A stretch of DNA of 64,000 nt, taken from NCBI GenBank assembly GCA_040544425.1, contig JBEONO010000002.1:186001-250000 (forward strand). Direction: 5' to 3'. The translations under genes and the position numbers were made by a program. Origin of the DNA: Solimicrobium sp040544425. Its GTDB lineage: Bacteria; Pseudomonadota; Gammaproteobacteria; Burkholderiales; Burkholderiaceae_D. Of this stretch, positions 25,715 to 34,317 are shown piece after piece (the first letter of the stretch is position 1; each line of letters starts with the position of its first letter). The notes beneath the pieces are model-generated. The model saw only the letters and a list, made by a program, of their open reading frames with translations. It made no database searches and was not told the origin of the DNA.

Positions 25715-25780
25715 ATTTGCTTTTGCCTTATGTTATAAATGCACATCCATTCAGAGTGCATAACTCCAATCCACGGTAAA

Positions 25781-25838
25781 TATTCCCGAAAAATTTATTT
25801 TATTTTTTCGGGAATAAAATTCGATTTTGCGCAGTCTT
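25781..25838. promoter_or_regulatory. putative shared divergent ECF-type promoters
   Basis: The box CGGGAATA occurs on the plus strand at 25809-25816 and, mirrored, on the minus strand at 25788-25781, joined by an A/T-rich centre. GGAA is the usual core of ECF -35 elements. About 16-17 nt further out lie GTCTTG (plus) and GTTATG (minus), possible -10 elements. The layout suggests that the ECF sigma factor reads both its own operon and the cytochrome c operon. The palindrome could instead be a repressor site. Confidence 0.45.
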
Positions 25839-25859
25839 GGCTTACAGACCACCGACAAT

Positions 25860-26429
25860 ATGGGAATGAATCAGAAAAATAAGCGAAGCGATGCGGTCAC
25901 TCAGTTCGAGCAGATTGTGATGCCGCATTTGGATGCAGCGTACAACCTGGCTCGCTGGCTCACGCGCAATGATCACGATGCCGAAGATCTGGTACAGATG
26001 GCGTTTACGCGCGCACTGAAATTTTTCGACGGCTATCAAGGCGGCAATCCGCGCGCCTGGTTGCTGACCATAGTCAGGAACACTTTTTACACAATGATTC
26101 GCGACAAACAGCATGAGCATGGCGACGTGGATTTCGACGAAGCCACCCACAGCAGTCCGGACGAGTCAGCATACGGCGTAGGGAGCAATCCGGAAGCCAT
26201 CATCACCGGTCAAGACACCAGTCGGGTGGTACAGGAAGCGTTGGAAAAATTGCCAAATAATTTTCGGGAAATGATCATCCTCAAGGAAATCGAAGAATTA
26301 TCTTATAAGGAAATTGCTGACATCGCTGGCATCCCGATTGGTACGGTGATGTCGCGATTGGCACGGGCGCGCAAGTTGATGGTCGCTTACCTGGATAAGC
26401 TCGGAACAGGAGCAAAAAATGGACTGTAA
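25860..26429 (+). CDS. ECF-family RNA polymerase sigma factor
   Basis: About 189 residues with sigma region 2 (YNLARWLTRNDHDAEDLVQMAFTRAL, then NPRAWLLTIVRNTFY) and region 4 (LPNNFREMIILKEIEELSYKEIADIAGIPIGTVMSRLARARK). ATG 25860 or 25866 is preferred, because the in-frame start at 25827 lies upstream of the proposed -10 element. The 3' end overlaps the anti-sigma gene by 11 bp. Its probable regulon includes the divergent cytochrome c, metallophosphoesterase and cupredoxin operon. Confidence 0.92.
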   Translation: MGMNQKNKRSDAVTQFEQIVMPHLDAAYNLARWLTRNDHDAEDLVQMAFTRALKFFDGYQGGNPRAWLLTIVRNTFYTMIRDKQHEHGDVDFDEATHSSPDESAYGVGSNPEAIITGQDTSRVVQEALEKLPNNFREMIILKEIEELSYKEIADIAGIPIGTVMSRLARARKLMVAYLDKLGTGAKNGL

Positions 26430-27168
26430 TGAAACACAATTATTCGGCTATCTGGATGGAGAACTGGATTCTGCCAGCGCGACAAAATATGCCCGGCATC
26501 TGGCCAGCTGTGAAACATGTCAACGCGCCGAGAAAAAATGGTTACAGGTGCACGCCTCACTAAAAACCGATGCGGTCCGCTACACTGCGCCCAGTCATTT
26601 GCGCCACCGTATTCAGACCGATCTGGATGCATTGAAGATCCGGCCAGAAAAGCCCAGACCATCGCGTTGGTTATGGATCAACCTGGGCTGGAGCAGCGTA
26701 TGCACGATTGCCTTTGCGATCACGATGACGCTGTATCTGGCAATTCCCACCGAGGCACAATTGATCAATCAGGAACTGGCTGCCAGTCACTACCGGTCGC
26801 TGCTGGCCAATCATTTGGCTGACGTCGCATCTTCCGACCACCATACCGTCAAGCCCTGGTTTACCGGCAAACTTGATTACGCGCCGGTGGTCACCGACTT
26901 TGCTGCAGACGGATTCCCCCTGGTTGGTGGCCGTCTGGACTATATCAACAAGCGCACGGTTGCCGCACTGGCGTACCGCCATGATCAACATTTGATCAAC
27001 GTGTTTATGTGGCCAGCATCATCTGACAGCGCGCCCAAGCAGGCATCGGTACAGGGATTTAACGTGCTGCGCTGGAGCGAATCAGGCATGGCTTACAGCG
27101 CGGTCTCTGATATGAATCCGCAAGAGTTGATGAAGCTGCGCCAGCTGATTATCACCCACACCGAGTAG
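26419..27168 (+). CDS. zinc-finger anti-sigma factor
   Basis: Transmembrane anti-sigma factor of 249 residues. The N-terminal zf-HC2-like motif is HLASCETCQ (H-x3-C-x2-C), in the cytoplasm where it would hold the ECF sigma factor. One TM helix follows (about 87-112, LGWSSVCTIAFAITMTLYLAI), then a periplasmic part of about 135 residues resembling other ECF-linked sensor domains (FPLVGGRLDYINKRTVAALAYRHDQHLINVFMW). It overlaps the sigma gene (ATG inside its last codons) and has AGGAGC as ribosome site. The zinc site suggests a redox or metal signal. Confidence 0.9.
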   Translation: MDCNETQLFGYLDGELDSASATKYARHLASCETCQRAEKKWLQVHASLKTDAVRYTAPSHLRHRIQTDLDALKIRPEKPRPSRWLWINLGWSSVCTIAFAITMTLYLAIPTEAQLINQELAASHYRSLLANHLADVASSDHHTVKPWFTGKLDYAPVVTDFAADGFPLVGGRLDYINKRTVAALAYRHDQHLINVFMWPASSDSAPKQASVQGFNVLRWSESGMAYSAVSDMNPQELMKLRQLIITHTE

Positions 27169-27171
27169 GGC

Positions 27172-27711
27172 TTACTTGAACAGATTTTGCCAGCCCGCCA
27201 ACCCGAGGCGCTTGAGTGTATCGATATTTTTTTGGTAGATTTCGTCGGTATCCGGATAAGATGCAATCGCGCGTTCAATGCTGGATTCCCGGATCAAATG
27301 CAGAGTCGGATACGGCGCACGGTTCGTATAATTTTCAATATCGTCGGACTCAGTACCGAAAAATTGATAGTTGGGATGAAAGCTGGCAATCTGCAAAATG
27401 CCATCGGCATTCAGATCGACCAACAGGGCATCGGCCACATCCAAAAAATCATTAAAGTCTAAAAAATCATTGAGGACCTGGGGGTGGATCAGCAGCGTTG
27501 TTTCTAATTTTTCCGGATCGGCTTCCAGCAGGAATTCAATTTCTTTCAGCAAATCGGCATGCAGATCGCGCACATTATCCGCGGCGCTGATCGTGTATCG
27601 AATTTGCTTCTTGATATGCACGGCCTTGGCGAATGGACACAAATTCAGCCCGATAACGGCTTTTTCCAACCAGGCTTGGGTGGCGGTCAAGATCAGTGAT
27701 TGTTCATTCAT
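27172..27711 (-). CDS. DUF1415 family protein
   Basis: About 179 residues. The conserved start ATQAWLEKAVIGLNLCPFAKAVH, the middle ETTLLIHPQVLNDFLDFNDFLD and the end NRAPYPTLHLIRESSIERAIASYPD.DEIYQKNI match DUF1415, a widespread gammaproteobacterial and betaproteobacterial family of unknown function. The ATG at 27711 is preferred to a TTG at 27738. It is convergent with the anti-sigma gene, the two stops being only a few bases apart. Confidence 0.82.
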   Translation of the reverse strand: MNEQSLILTATQAWLEKAVIGLNLCPFAKAVHIKKQIRYTISAADNVRDLHADLLKEIEFLLEADPEKLETTLLIHPQVLNDFLDFNDFLDVADALLVDLNADGILQIASFHPNYQFFGTESDDIENYTNRAPYPTLHLIRESSIERAIASYPDTDEIYQKNIDTLKRLGLAGWQNLFK

Positions 27712-27872
27712 GAGGGCGGCAATTTGTTGGATGACCAACAGTGTATCTCGATTTCTGCGCGCAGCAGAGCAAAATTATGTGTGCGCGCCAACACTCAGGC
27801 TAGGTAAAAACACCCGTATTTAAAATTTTATTCATTACCAATAATTGGTCTTTTTTTATTCGGCCAATTCCT

Positions 27873-28259
27873 ATGACTACTCCAAACTACCTGACTGATC
27901 GCCAATACAAAGACATTGATTTTGTTTTTATCGACGACGATGACTGTTTCTTGACCGGCATCAGAGTCATGGCCAAAGGCAAAAAAATCGCTACGTACTC
28001 AGACCCCGATGATTTTTTGGATGAGCTCATGCAGTTTCGTCCCGAAACGCATATCTTCATCGACAATCAGTTCGCCAATTATCCTCAGGACGGCGCTCAG
28101 ATTTTGAAAGAGCTGGCCATGCTGCGATTTCCGCATCTCTATTTGCTGTCGGGACGGACTGTTTCGCCGATGCTGTTGCCACGTGGCGCACAAATAATTT
28201 ACAAATCCGAGCTCAAGGAGCTTAAGGCAATCATCAAGGGGACGAACAAAAAAAAATGA
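27873..28259 (+). CDS. stand-alone receiver (CheY-like) domain protein
   Basis: Protein of 128 residues, a single response-regulator receiver domain without an output domain. The acidic cluster D21-D24, the phospho-acceptor D64 in IFIDNQF, S93 in LLSGR and K111 in IIYKSEL sit at the canonical places, so phosphorylation is plausible. No kinase gene is near, and it stands alone between DUF1415 and bamC, so its partner cannot be named. No clear ribosome site precedes the ATG; a terminator follows at once. Confidence 0.75.
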   Translation: MTTPNYLTDRQYKDIDFVFIDDDDCFLTGIRVMAKGKKIATYSDPDDFLDELMQFRPETHIFIDNQFANYPQDGAQILKELAMLRFPHLYLLSGRTVSPMLLPRGAQIIYKSELKELKAIIKGTNKKK

Positions 28260-28268
28260 GCTGGAAAC

Positions 28269-28296
28269 AAAAAATCCCTCAACGAGGGATTTTTTA
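28269..28296. terminator. intrinsic terminator between receiver gene and bamC
   Basis: TCCCTC-AAC-GAGGGA stem with an A-run before and T-run after, so it works for both convergent genes. Confidence 0.9.
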
Positions 28297-28317
28297 TCAG
28301 TCTCTGTGCTGCTTGGC

Positions 28318-29460
28318 TTATTGCAGTTGTTCCAGCAGCAGGTTCAGGATTTTTTCAGAAGCAGCTGTTTTCTCAGCGGTGCCATCGTTATTCTGAACCG
28401 TGATATGACTCAAATTGGTTTCGCTCTTGACCAGGACCCGATAGCGTTTTGCTTCAGCATCGCTGTCACTGCTGAACAGACGTGAGAAGAATCCTTTTTC
28501 TTTCGCCTCATCCGGATCAACGTAACGAACAAAGTAAATACCGGTGCTGCGATCCCGATCTTCCACGGTGAACCCGACTCTGTCCAGAGCCAGACCAACA
28601 CGGCGCCAGGCACGGTCAAAAGGTTCTTCCATATCAATCTTGCTGGCGACACCATCACGGACCAACTTGGCCTTGGACGGTTGTGAAACCGGTGCACTGG
28701 CCAGCTCTTTGGCTTTTTCCTGAGTGGCTCCCAAACTGACCATCATGCGTACCAAAAATGCCGATTCCAAACCTGGATCGTTAGGGCGGGCGGCCCAGCT
28801 GGTCGTATCTTTTTGCGAGCCAACAAACACTTCTTCCACACCGCGCTGGCTGATATAAATTTCCGTTGCGCCATCGGCACGACGTTCCAGACGGGTCCGA
28901 TATTTATCACGTTCACCTGTGGAGTAAAGAGAATCGAACACATAACCGATTGTTCTGCGGATTAGATCATCCGGAATCTTGGCACGATTTTCTGCCCAGT
29001 CAGTTTCCATAATGCCGGTTGTTTCTGACTCCTCGGCAATCAGGAATCCATTTTCTTGCCAGAACTGCTTGATCTTTGGCCATAACACTTCTGGCGACTG
29101 CGGCGCAACTAACCAACGTTGCGATCCTGCCCGCTCAATGCGCATGTCCTGCATCGAATTGATTGCAACGACTTCCGGCGCACTGCTCTTGGTCTGGGTG
29201 GCAGCATCGCCTGCCTGGGCATTGATTTTCGACGCAACGATCGTTCCGGAACTGTCTGGAATTGAATAGCGGTTGTCCCGTGAAATCTGACTTAAATCAG
29301 GCGGCACGTCGAGAGTCGGCGCTGCAGTTTCTTTTTTGCTCGCGCTTTTGTAATCGATACGATCCGGCGTGAGTAAATTGCCTGTGTAACTGCATCCGGC
29401 CAACGTGACGACAGCCAACATTGAAGCCAAGGTTCCAACAGAATTATTGCGTATAGTCAT
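28318..29460 (-). CDS. bamC: outer-membrane assembly lipoprotein BamC
   Basis: Lipoprotein of 380 residues (lipobox LAGC at the end of the signal), accessory subunit of the BAM complex that inserts beta-barrel proteins. After the unstructured N-terminal stretch that binds BamD (DRIDYKSASKKETAAPTLDVPPDLSQ) come two helix-grip domains (about 110-230 and 270-375: SQRWLVAPQSPEVLWPKIKQFW, FDRAWRRVGLALDRVGFTVEDRDRSTGIYFVRY). The gene follows dapA on the same strand, as in other Proteobacteria. Confidence 0.93.
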   Translation of the reverse strand: MTIRNNSVGTLASMLAVVTLAGCSYTGNLLTPDRIDYKSASKKETAAPTLDVPPDLSQISRDNRYSIPDSSGTIVASKINAQAGDAATQTKSSAPEVVAINSMQDMRIERAGSQRWLVAPQSPEVLWPKIKQFWQENGFLIAEESETTGIMETDWAENRAKIPDDLIRRTIGYVFDSLYSTGERDKYRTRLERRADGATEIYISQRGVEEVFVGSQKDTTSWAARPNDPGLESAFLVRMMVSLGATQEKAKELASAPVSQPSKAKLVRDGVASKIDMEEPFDRAWRRVGLALDRVGFTVEDRDRSTGIYFVRYVDPDEAKEKGFFSRLFSSDSDAEAKRYRVLVKSETNLSHITVQNNDGTAEKTAASEKILNLLLEQLQ

Positions 29461-29561
29461 TTCGGTACAAACTTAAAGTTAAATTTCTTTAGTGCCCATC
29501 GCCACCGGCACCAACGTTTTACATCTACCTGTTGCACGCAAGATTGTTTGCGTATTGATGC

Positions 29562-30449
29562 CTATTTATTCAGCAAGCCAGCCTCGCGCAAGGCCGTGGC
29601 CAAGGATTGATGGTATTGATTTGACAGCGTCACCAGCGGCAGACGTATGCCGGTTGGTATCAGGCCCATTTCGGACAGCGCCCATTTTACTGGAACGGGG
29701 TTCGGTTCCAGAAATAATTTTTGATGCAGGGCAATCAAGGGTTGATTGATTGCCTTGGCTTTGGCAATGTCACCCTTCATCGCTGCTACGGCCAGCTCGT
29801 GCATGGCGCGTGGCGCAACGTTCGCAGTCACGGAAATATTGCCCTTGCCACCGCACAGCATCAACGCCATCGCCGACAGATCATCACCTGAATACACCGC
29901 AAAATCTTCCGGCACCATGGCCAGCAACTCGATATCGCGCCCAATATTTCCGCTGGCTTCTTTCACGCCAACGATATTGCGAATCTGCGCCAGGCGCGCG
30001 ATGGTGTCGTTCGACATATCGGTCACGGTGCGGCTTGGGACGTTGTACAAAATAATCGGGAGATCAACCGACTCGGCGATCTTCTTGAAATGCTGATACA
30101 GCCCTTCCTGAGTTGGGCGGTTGTAATACGGGACAACCTGCAACGAAGCATCTGCGCCAACCTGTTTGGCATAGCTGGTGAGATTGATCGCTTCCTGAGT
30201 TGAATTTCCGCCGGAGCCGGCAATGATCGGAATGCGCCTGTTGGTATGTTCAACGGTGATCCGGATTAATTCCTGATGCTCTTCCACCGTGACGGTAGAT
30301 GATTCGCCCGTGGTACCAGCGATAACGATGCCATCAGTACCTTCAGCGATATGCCAGTCAATTAATTTTTTCAGTCCCGGAATATCTAAACTACCATCCG
30401 CATGCATTGGTGTAACAATTGCAACAAGGCTTCCTGTAATCATAGTCAT
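29562..30449 (-). CDS. dapA: 4-hydroxy-tetrahydrodipicolinate synthase
   Basis: Condenses pyruvate with aspartate semialdehyde, the first step of the lysine/DAP branch. The 295 residues are normal. It shows GTTGESSTV, the catalytic-type YNVPSRTVTDMS and the Schiff-base lysine in VGVKEASGNI, then YSGDDLSA. The start could be ATG 30449 or 30443, and neither has a strong ribosome site. It precedes bamC. Confidence 0.97.
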   Translation of the reverse strand: MTMITGSLVAIVTPMHADGSLDIPGLKKLIDWHIAEGTDGIVIAGTTGESSTVTVEEHQELIRITVEHTNRRIPIIAGSGGNSTQEAINLTSYAKQVGADASLQVVPYYNRPTQEGLYQHFKKIAESVDLPIILYNVPSRTVTDMSNDTIARLAQIRNIVGVKEASGNIGRDIELLAMVPEDFAVYSGDDLSAMALMLCGGKGNISVTANVAPRAMHELAVAAMKGDIAKAKAINQPLIALHQKLFLEPNPVPVKWALSEMGLIPTGIRLPLVTLSNQYHQSLATALREAGLLNK

Positions 30450-30608
30450 GATAAAGCGTTAAAAATTATAAAAGGTTGATTGTAGCGGATCACAGTGGTT
30501 AGCGCTAATGATTCTCTGGGGAGATTTCCCTCGCGGCGGGCCCCAGACACTTCATCGCTGAACGATGGCCGGTTTGGGGTTTTCTGGAGGGCCATCGATC
30601 GGCAGACT
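30450..30608. other. trpS-dapA gap with two stem-loops
   Basis: Two inverted repeats lie in this gap: TCTGGGG / CCCCAGA (30515-30547) and CGATGGCC / GGCCATCG (30563-30597). Neither is followed by a T-run. They may mark the trpS transcript end or the dapA leader. Confidence 0.4.
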
Positions 30609-31811
30609 TCAGCTGTAATCGATGCCCATCGCTTCGCGCACATCGCGCATTGTTTCCTGTGCCAGTTTGCGGGCCTTGTCGCAACCGTCTGCGACGATTG
30701 CGCGCACCAGCGAGGGTTCATCCAGATACTGCTGCGCGCGCTCGTGCATCGGCTCCTGCTCTTTGAGGATCGCGTCGATCACCGGCTGTTTGCAGTCCAG
30801 GCAGCCGATTCCCGCACTGCGACATCCCTTTTGCGCCCAGATCTTGGTATTGGTATCTGAATACACCTGATGCAGTTGCCAGACCGGACATTTGTCCGGA
30901 TCGCCGACATCGTTGCGGCGGATGCGGGCCGGGTCAGTGACCATGGTACGAATTTTTTTGGTGACGCTGTCTTTGTCTTCGCGCAACGCGATGGTATTGC
31001 CATAACTCTTGGACATTTTCTGACCGTCAAGGCCAGGCATGCGCGACGACACGGTCAGCTTGACCTGCGGCTCGACCAGAATCAACTTGCGGCTACCTTC
31101 AAGATAACCAAACAGCCGTTCACGATCGATCATGTTCAAATTCTGCGCTTCATTCAACAGGGCATGTGCCTGCTCCAGCGATTCAACCAGACCCTGCTCC
31201 TGAAATTCAGTGCGCAGTTCGGTGTACAGCTTGGCGCGTTTGCTGCCCAGTTTCTTGATCGCCTCGATGGCATTTTTTTCGAAGCCTTTTTCTTTGCCAT
31301 ACAGATGATTAAAGCGGCGCGCAATTTCGCGCATCATCTCGATATGCGGCACCTGATCGTCGCCGACCGGTACCTGTGTCGCCCGATAAATCAGCACGTC
31401 AGCAGCCTGCAACAAGGGATAACCCAGGAAACCGTAAGTGGACAGATCGCGGTCCTGCAATTTTTCCTGCTGATCCTTGTAGGTCGGCACGCGTTCCAGC
31501 CAGCCCAGTGGGGTGGCCATCGACAACAGCAAATGCAGTTCCGCGTGCTCAGGGATGCGCGACTGAATGAACAAGGTAGCCTGAGACGGATCAACCCCGG
31601 CTGCCAGCCAGTCGATCAACATGTCCCAGGAATTTTTTTCGATCTGACTTGGATCGTCGTAATGCGTGGTCAAGGCGTGCCAGTCGGCGACAAAAAACAG
31701 GCAAGGCATTTCGGCCTGCATGGTGATCCAATTTTTAAGCGCGCCGTGGTAATGACCCAAGTGCATGGCACCGGTCGGACGCATGCCTGAAACTACTCGA
31801 TCGGGATACAT
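30609..31811 (-). CDS. trpS: tryptophanyl-tRNA synthetase, long form with Cys cluster
   Basis: Class I aminoacyl-tRNA synthetase charging tRNA-Trp. HIGH is HLGH at 17-20 and KMSKS at 265-269. At 400 residues it is longer than the 330-residue standard form because of an insertion between about 175 and 250. The C-terminal domain holds C308, C330, C337 and C340 (C-x21-C-x6-C-x2-C), almost the spacing of the [4Fe-4S] motif known in Thermotoga maritima TrpRS (C-x22-C-x6-C-x2-C). It lies between the M50 protease and dapA genes. Confidence 0.95.
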   Translation of the reverse strand: MYPDRVVSGMRPTGAMHLGHYHGALKNWITMQAEMPCLFFVADWHALTTHYDDPSQIEKNSWDMLIDWLAAGVDPSQATLFIQSRIPEHAELHLLLSMATPLGWLERVPTYKDQQEKLQDRDLSTYGFLGYPLLQAADVLIYRATQVPVGDDQVPHIEMMREIARRFNHLYGKEKGFEKNAIEAIKKLGSKRAKLYTELRTEFQEQGLVESLEQAHALLNEAQNLNMIDRERLFGYLEGSRKLILVEPQVKLTVSSRMPGLDGQKMSKSYGNTIALREDKDSVTKKIRTMVTDPARIRRNDVGDPDKCPVWQLHQVYSDTNTKIWAQKGCRSAGIGCLDCKQPVIDAILKEQEPMHERAQQYLDEPSLVRAIVADGCDKARKLAQETMRDVREAMGIDYS

Positions 31812-31839
31812 GTATTTTTTTGGTTCACTTAATTAAGAA

Positions 31840-32487
31840 TTAAATTGACGATAACAGCATATTAAAAAAATGGGTCATCAAATTACTGATTGGAGTCAGC
31901 CAGTAATTATCTAAAATATGCAAAAACAGCAGGCCAAGAACGATAAAAAAACCATAGGGTTCAATCTTCGCAAACTGGTAAGACATCTTGTGTGGCAGCA
32001 GTCCGGCTAAAATCCTGCCACCATCCAATGGCAGCATCGGAAACAGATTCAGCGCAAACATGATGATGTTGATCTGCAGTCCTGCCTGGGCCATCTTGGG
32101 AAAAAATACGGTATCAACGTGGGTTACAGCCAATATTACGTAAAAACCAAACCAGGCAATCGCCATAAAAAAATTCGAGGCCGGTCCTGCCAACGCCACC
32201 CACACCATATCTTTTTTAGGATCGCGCAGCTTGCCAAAATCGATCGGCACCGGTTTCGCGTAGCCAAATGCAAACGTACCGGCACTTGCAATAAACAGGA
32301 TCACCGGCAAAAGAATCGTTCCCATGGGATCGATGTGCTTGAGTGGATTCAGACTCAGGCGCCCCCGGGCATAGGCGGTATTGTCCCCAAAATATTTTGC
32401 TACATAGGCATGCGCAGATTCGTGCAGGGTAATGGCAAAGATAACTGGTATGGCATAAATGGTAATGGCTTGGATGATTTCATTCAT
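31840..32487 (-). CDS. site-2 protease family protein (M50B)
   Basis: Integral-membrane zinc protease of 215 residues. HESAH at 22-26 is the HExxH active site in the first helix, and NLFPMLPLDGGR supplies the third ligand Asp. There are about five hydrophobic segments, and no PDZ or CBS domain. This minimal YwhC/Rip3-like form is common next to trpS in betaproteobacteria; the natural substrate is unknown. Confidence 0.9.
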   Translation of the reverse strand: MNEIIQAITIYAIPVIFAITLHESAHAYVAKYFGDNTAYARGRLSLNPLKHIDPMGTILLPVILFIASAGTFAFGYAKPVPIDFGKLRDPKKDMVWVALAGPASNFFMAIAWFGFYVILAVTHVDTVFFPKMAQAGLQINIIMFALNLFPMLPLDGGRILAGLLPHKMSYQFAKIEPYGFFIVLGLLFLHILDNYWLTPISNLMTHFFNMLLSSI

Positions 32488-32556
32488 AAGGCGCGATTCT
32501 ATCAGAGCAACAAATAAACTGGTTGATTGTCGTCATGCAAAGTGCGGGTTTAGTTA

Positions 32557-33180
32557 TCACAAACCAAAGATCTGGATATCGCCGCGGCCTTTGCGCAGCA
32601 ATTGCACATCGTCACCTGTCAAATCGACCACAGTGGTCGGCTCCAGACTGCATGGTCCGCCGTCGATGATCAATTCGATCACATGTTCGAGGCTGTCGCG
32701 GATTTCTTCCGGATCGTTTAACGGCAGTTCTTGCCTGGGCAAAATCAGAGTCGTGCCCAGCAGCGGCTGACCCAATTCAGTCAGCAAGGCGTTGATGATC
32801 CTGTCTTCCGGCACGCGCAGTCCGATGGTTTTGCGCGAGGGGTGGGACAGGCGACGCGGCACTTCCTTGGTCGCCTCCAGAATAAAGGTGTACGGGCCGG
32901 GCGTCGCCGCTTTCAGCAGGCGGTATTGGCGATTGTCCACTTTGGCGTAGGTTGAGATTTCGCTCAAATCGCGGCACAGCAGAGTCAGATGATGTTTTTC
33001 ATCGACCTCACGAATCCGGCGCAGACGCAATACCGCATCCTTGTCATCCAGATGGCAGACCAGGGCATAGCAGGAGTCAGTGGGGACGGCGACGATGCCA
33101 CCGGAATGGATAATCTGGCAGGCCTGTTTGATCAGTCGTTGCTGCGGATTTTCAGGGTGTAAGTAAAAGTATTGACTCAT
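32557..33180 (-). CDS. Sua5/YciO/YrdC family protein
   Basis: Single YrdC-like domain of 207 residues. GIVAVPTDSCYALVCHLDDKDAVLRLRRIREVDEKHHLTLLCRDLSEI matches the KxR...SxxN-like nucleotide-binding frame, and PGPYTFILEATKEVPRRLSHPSRKTIGLRVPE is the core motif. It is closer to YciO than to TsaC by the wording of these motifs. A role in L-threonylcarbamoyl-AMP formation for tRNA t6A is possible but not sure for YciO proteins. Confidence 0.85.
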   Translation of the reverse strand: MSQYFYLHPENPQQRLIKQACQIIHSGGIVAVPTDSCYALVCHLDDKDAVLRLRRIREVDEKHHLTLLCRDLSEISTYAKVDNRQYRLLKAATPGPYTFILEATKEVPRRLSHPSRKTIGLRVPEDRIINALLTELGQPLLGTTLILPRQELPLNDPEEIRDSLEHVIELIIDGGPCSLEPTTVVDLTGDDVQLLRKGRGDIQIFGL

Positions 33181-33190
33181 ATTCAGCGAC

Positions 33191-33224
33191 GAATGCGAAA
33201 CTGATTTTCATCAATTTCGCATTC
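33191..33224. other. 14-bp stem-loop between htpX and the YciO-like gene
   Basis: Inverted repeat GAATGCGAAACTGA / TCAATTTCGCATTC with one mismatch and a 6-nt loop. It lies 3' of htpX and just before the YciO-like start codon. No T-run follows on the minus strand, so termination is unsure. Confidence 0.45.
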
Positions 33225-33256
33225 ATCAAAATTTTAATACGACAGTATAACGTCTA

Positions 33257-34180
33257 TTACCCGGTTTTCCCGCCGCGTTGGTCAGCTATGCCAACCTGGC
33301 TGGTGACGCTGCTGCCACGCAGCGCGGCTATGCGTTGCTCCATTGGAGGGTGGGTTGAGAACAAGGCCGCCACACCGGATTTATCACTGATGCCTGATGC
33401 GGCCATGGATTTTGGCAGCTCACCCGGTTCCAGGGCACCGAGGCGTGACAGGGCATTGATCATCGGCTGACTGCGCCCCAGCAATTTCGCCGAACCGGCA
33501 TCGGCACGAAATTCGCGCTGACGTGAAAACCAGCACACGATCACCGAGGCGGCGATACCAAAAATGATTTCACATACAAACACGGTGATCATGTAACCGA
33601 TACCTGGTCGGTCATCATCGCTGTTCTTAAAAATCGTCTTATCGATCGCGTAACCAACCACCCGCGCCAGGAAAACGACAAAGGTATTCACGACACCCTG
33701 GATCAAGGCCATGGTCACCATATCGCCATTGGCAACGTGTGCGATCTCATGCCCCAGCACCGCTTCCACTTCTTCCTGCGTCATGTTTTGCAACAGGCCG
33801 GTTGACACCGCCACCAGCGCCGAGTTTTTAAATGCGCCAGTGGCAAATGCATTCGGCGCGCCCTCGTAAATTGCCACTTCCGGCATGGCGATACCGGCGC
33901 GCTCCGAGAGCATTTTCACGGTATTGATTAACCATATTTCGGTGCTGTTGGAGGGAGAGCCAATCACATGCGCATCGGTACTCCATTTGGCCATCGGTTT
34001 GCTGATCAGCAGTGAAAAAATCGCGCCGGTAAAACCGACTACCAATGAAAACACCATCAAGGTACTCATATCCAGACCATTTGCGGTCAGGTAGCGATTT
34101 ACGCCTAGTAGCGACAGCACCACTGACATGACCAGCATCACGGCAAGGTTGGTAGCTAAAAATAGGAATATGCGCTTCAT
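33257..34180 (-). CDS. htpX: HtpX membrane metalloprotease (M48B)
   Basis: Heat-shock-linked inner-membrane protease of 307 residues that degrades misfolded membrane proteins together with FtsH. Two N-terminal TM helices (about 5-25 and 38-60) precede the zinc motif HEIAH in VLGHEIAHVANGDMV; two more hydrophobic segments follow, and the third ligand Glu lies in REFRADAGSAKL. The ATG has GGAG upstream. Confidence 0.95.
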   Translation of the reverse strand: MKRIFLFLATNLAVMLVMSVVLSLLGVNRYLTANGLDMSTLMVFSLVVGFTGAIFSLLISKPMAKWSTDAHVIGSPSNSTEIWLINTVKMLSERAGIAMPEVAIYEGAPNAFATGAFKNSALVAVSTGLLQNMTQEEVEAVLGHEIAHVANGDMVTMALIQGVVNTFVVFLARVVGYAIDKTIFKNSDDDRPGIGYMITVFVCEIIFGIAASVIVCWFSRQREFRADAGSAKLLGRSQPMINALSRLGALEPGELPKSMAASGISDKSGVAALFSTHPPMEQRIAALRGSSVTSQVGIADQRGGKTG

Positions 34181-34317
34181 TCAATAATCTCCAATCAATG
34201 TTTGATACAAACAAGTTGGGAATATGCCATTGAATTCAAGACTCGATCAGCCGCGACGATATTTTATTTGCAACACGATGTAACGAGACTCTGGACTGTT
34301 CAATCAGAAAAAGCAGC

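Noticed and set aside
30870..31790. 306-codon plus-strand ORF across trpS
   Set aside because: Complement of trpS, whose HIGH and KMSKS motifs fix the coding strand.
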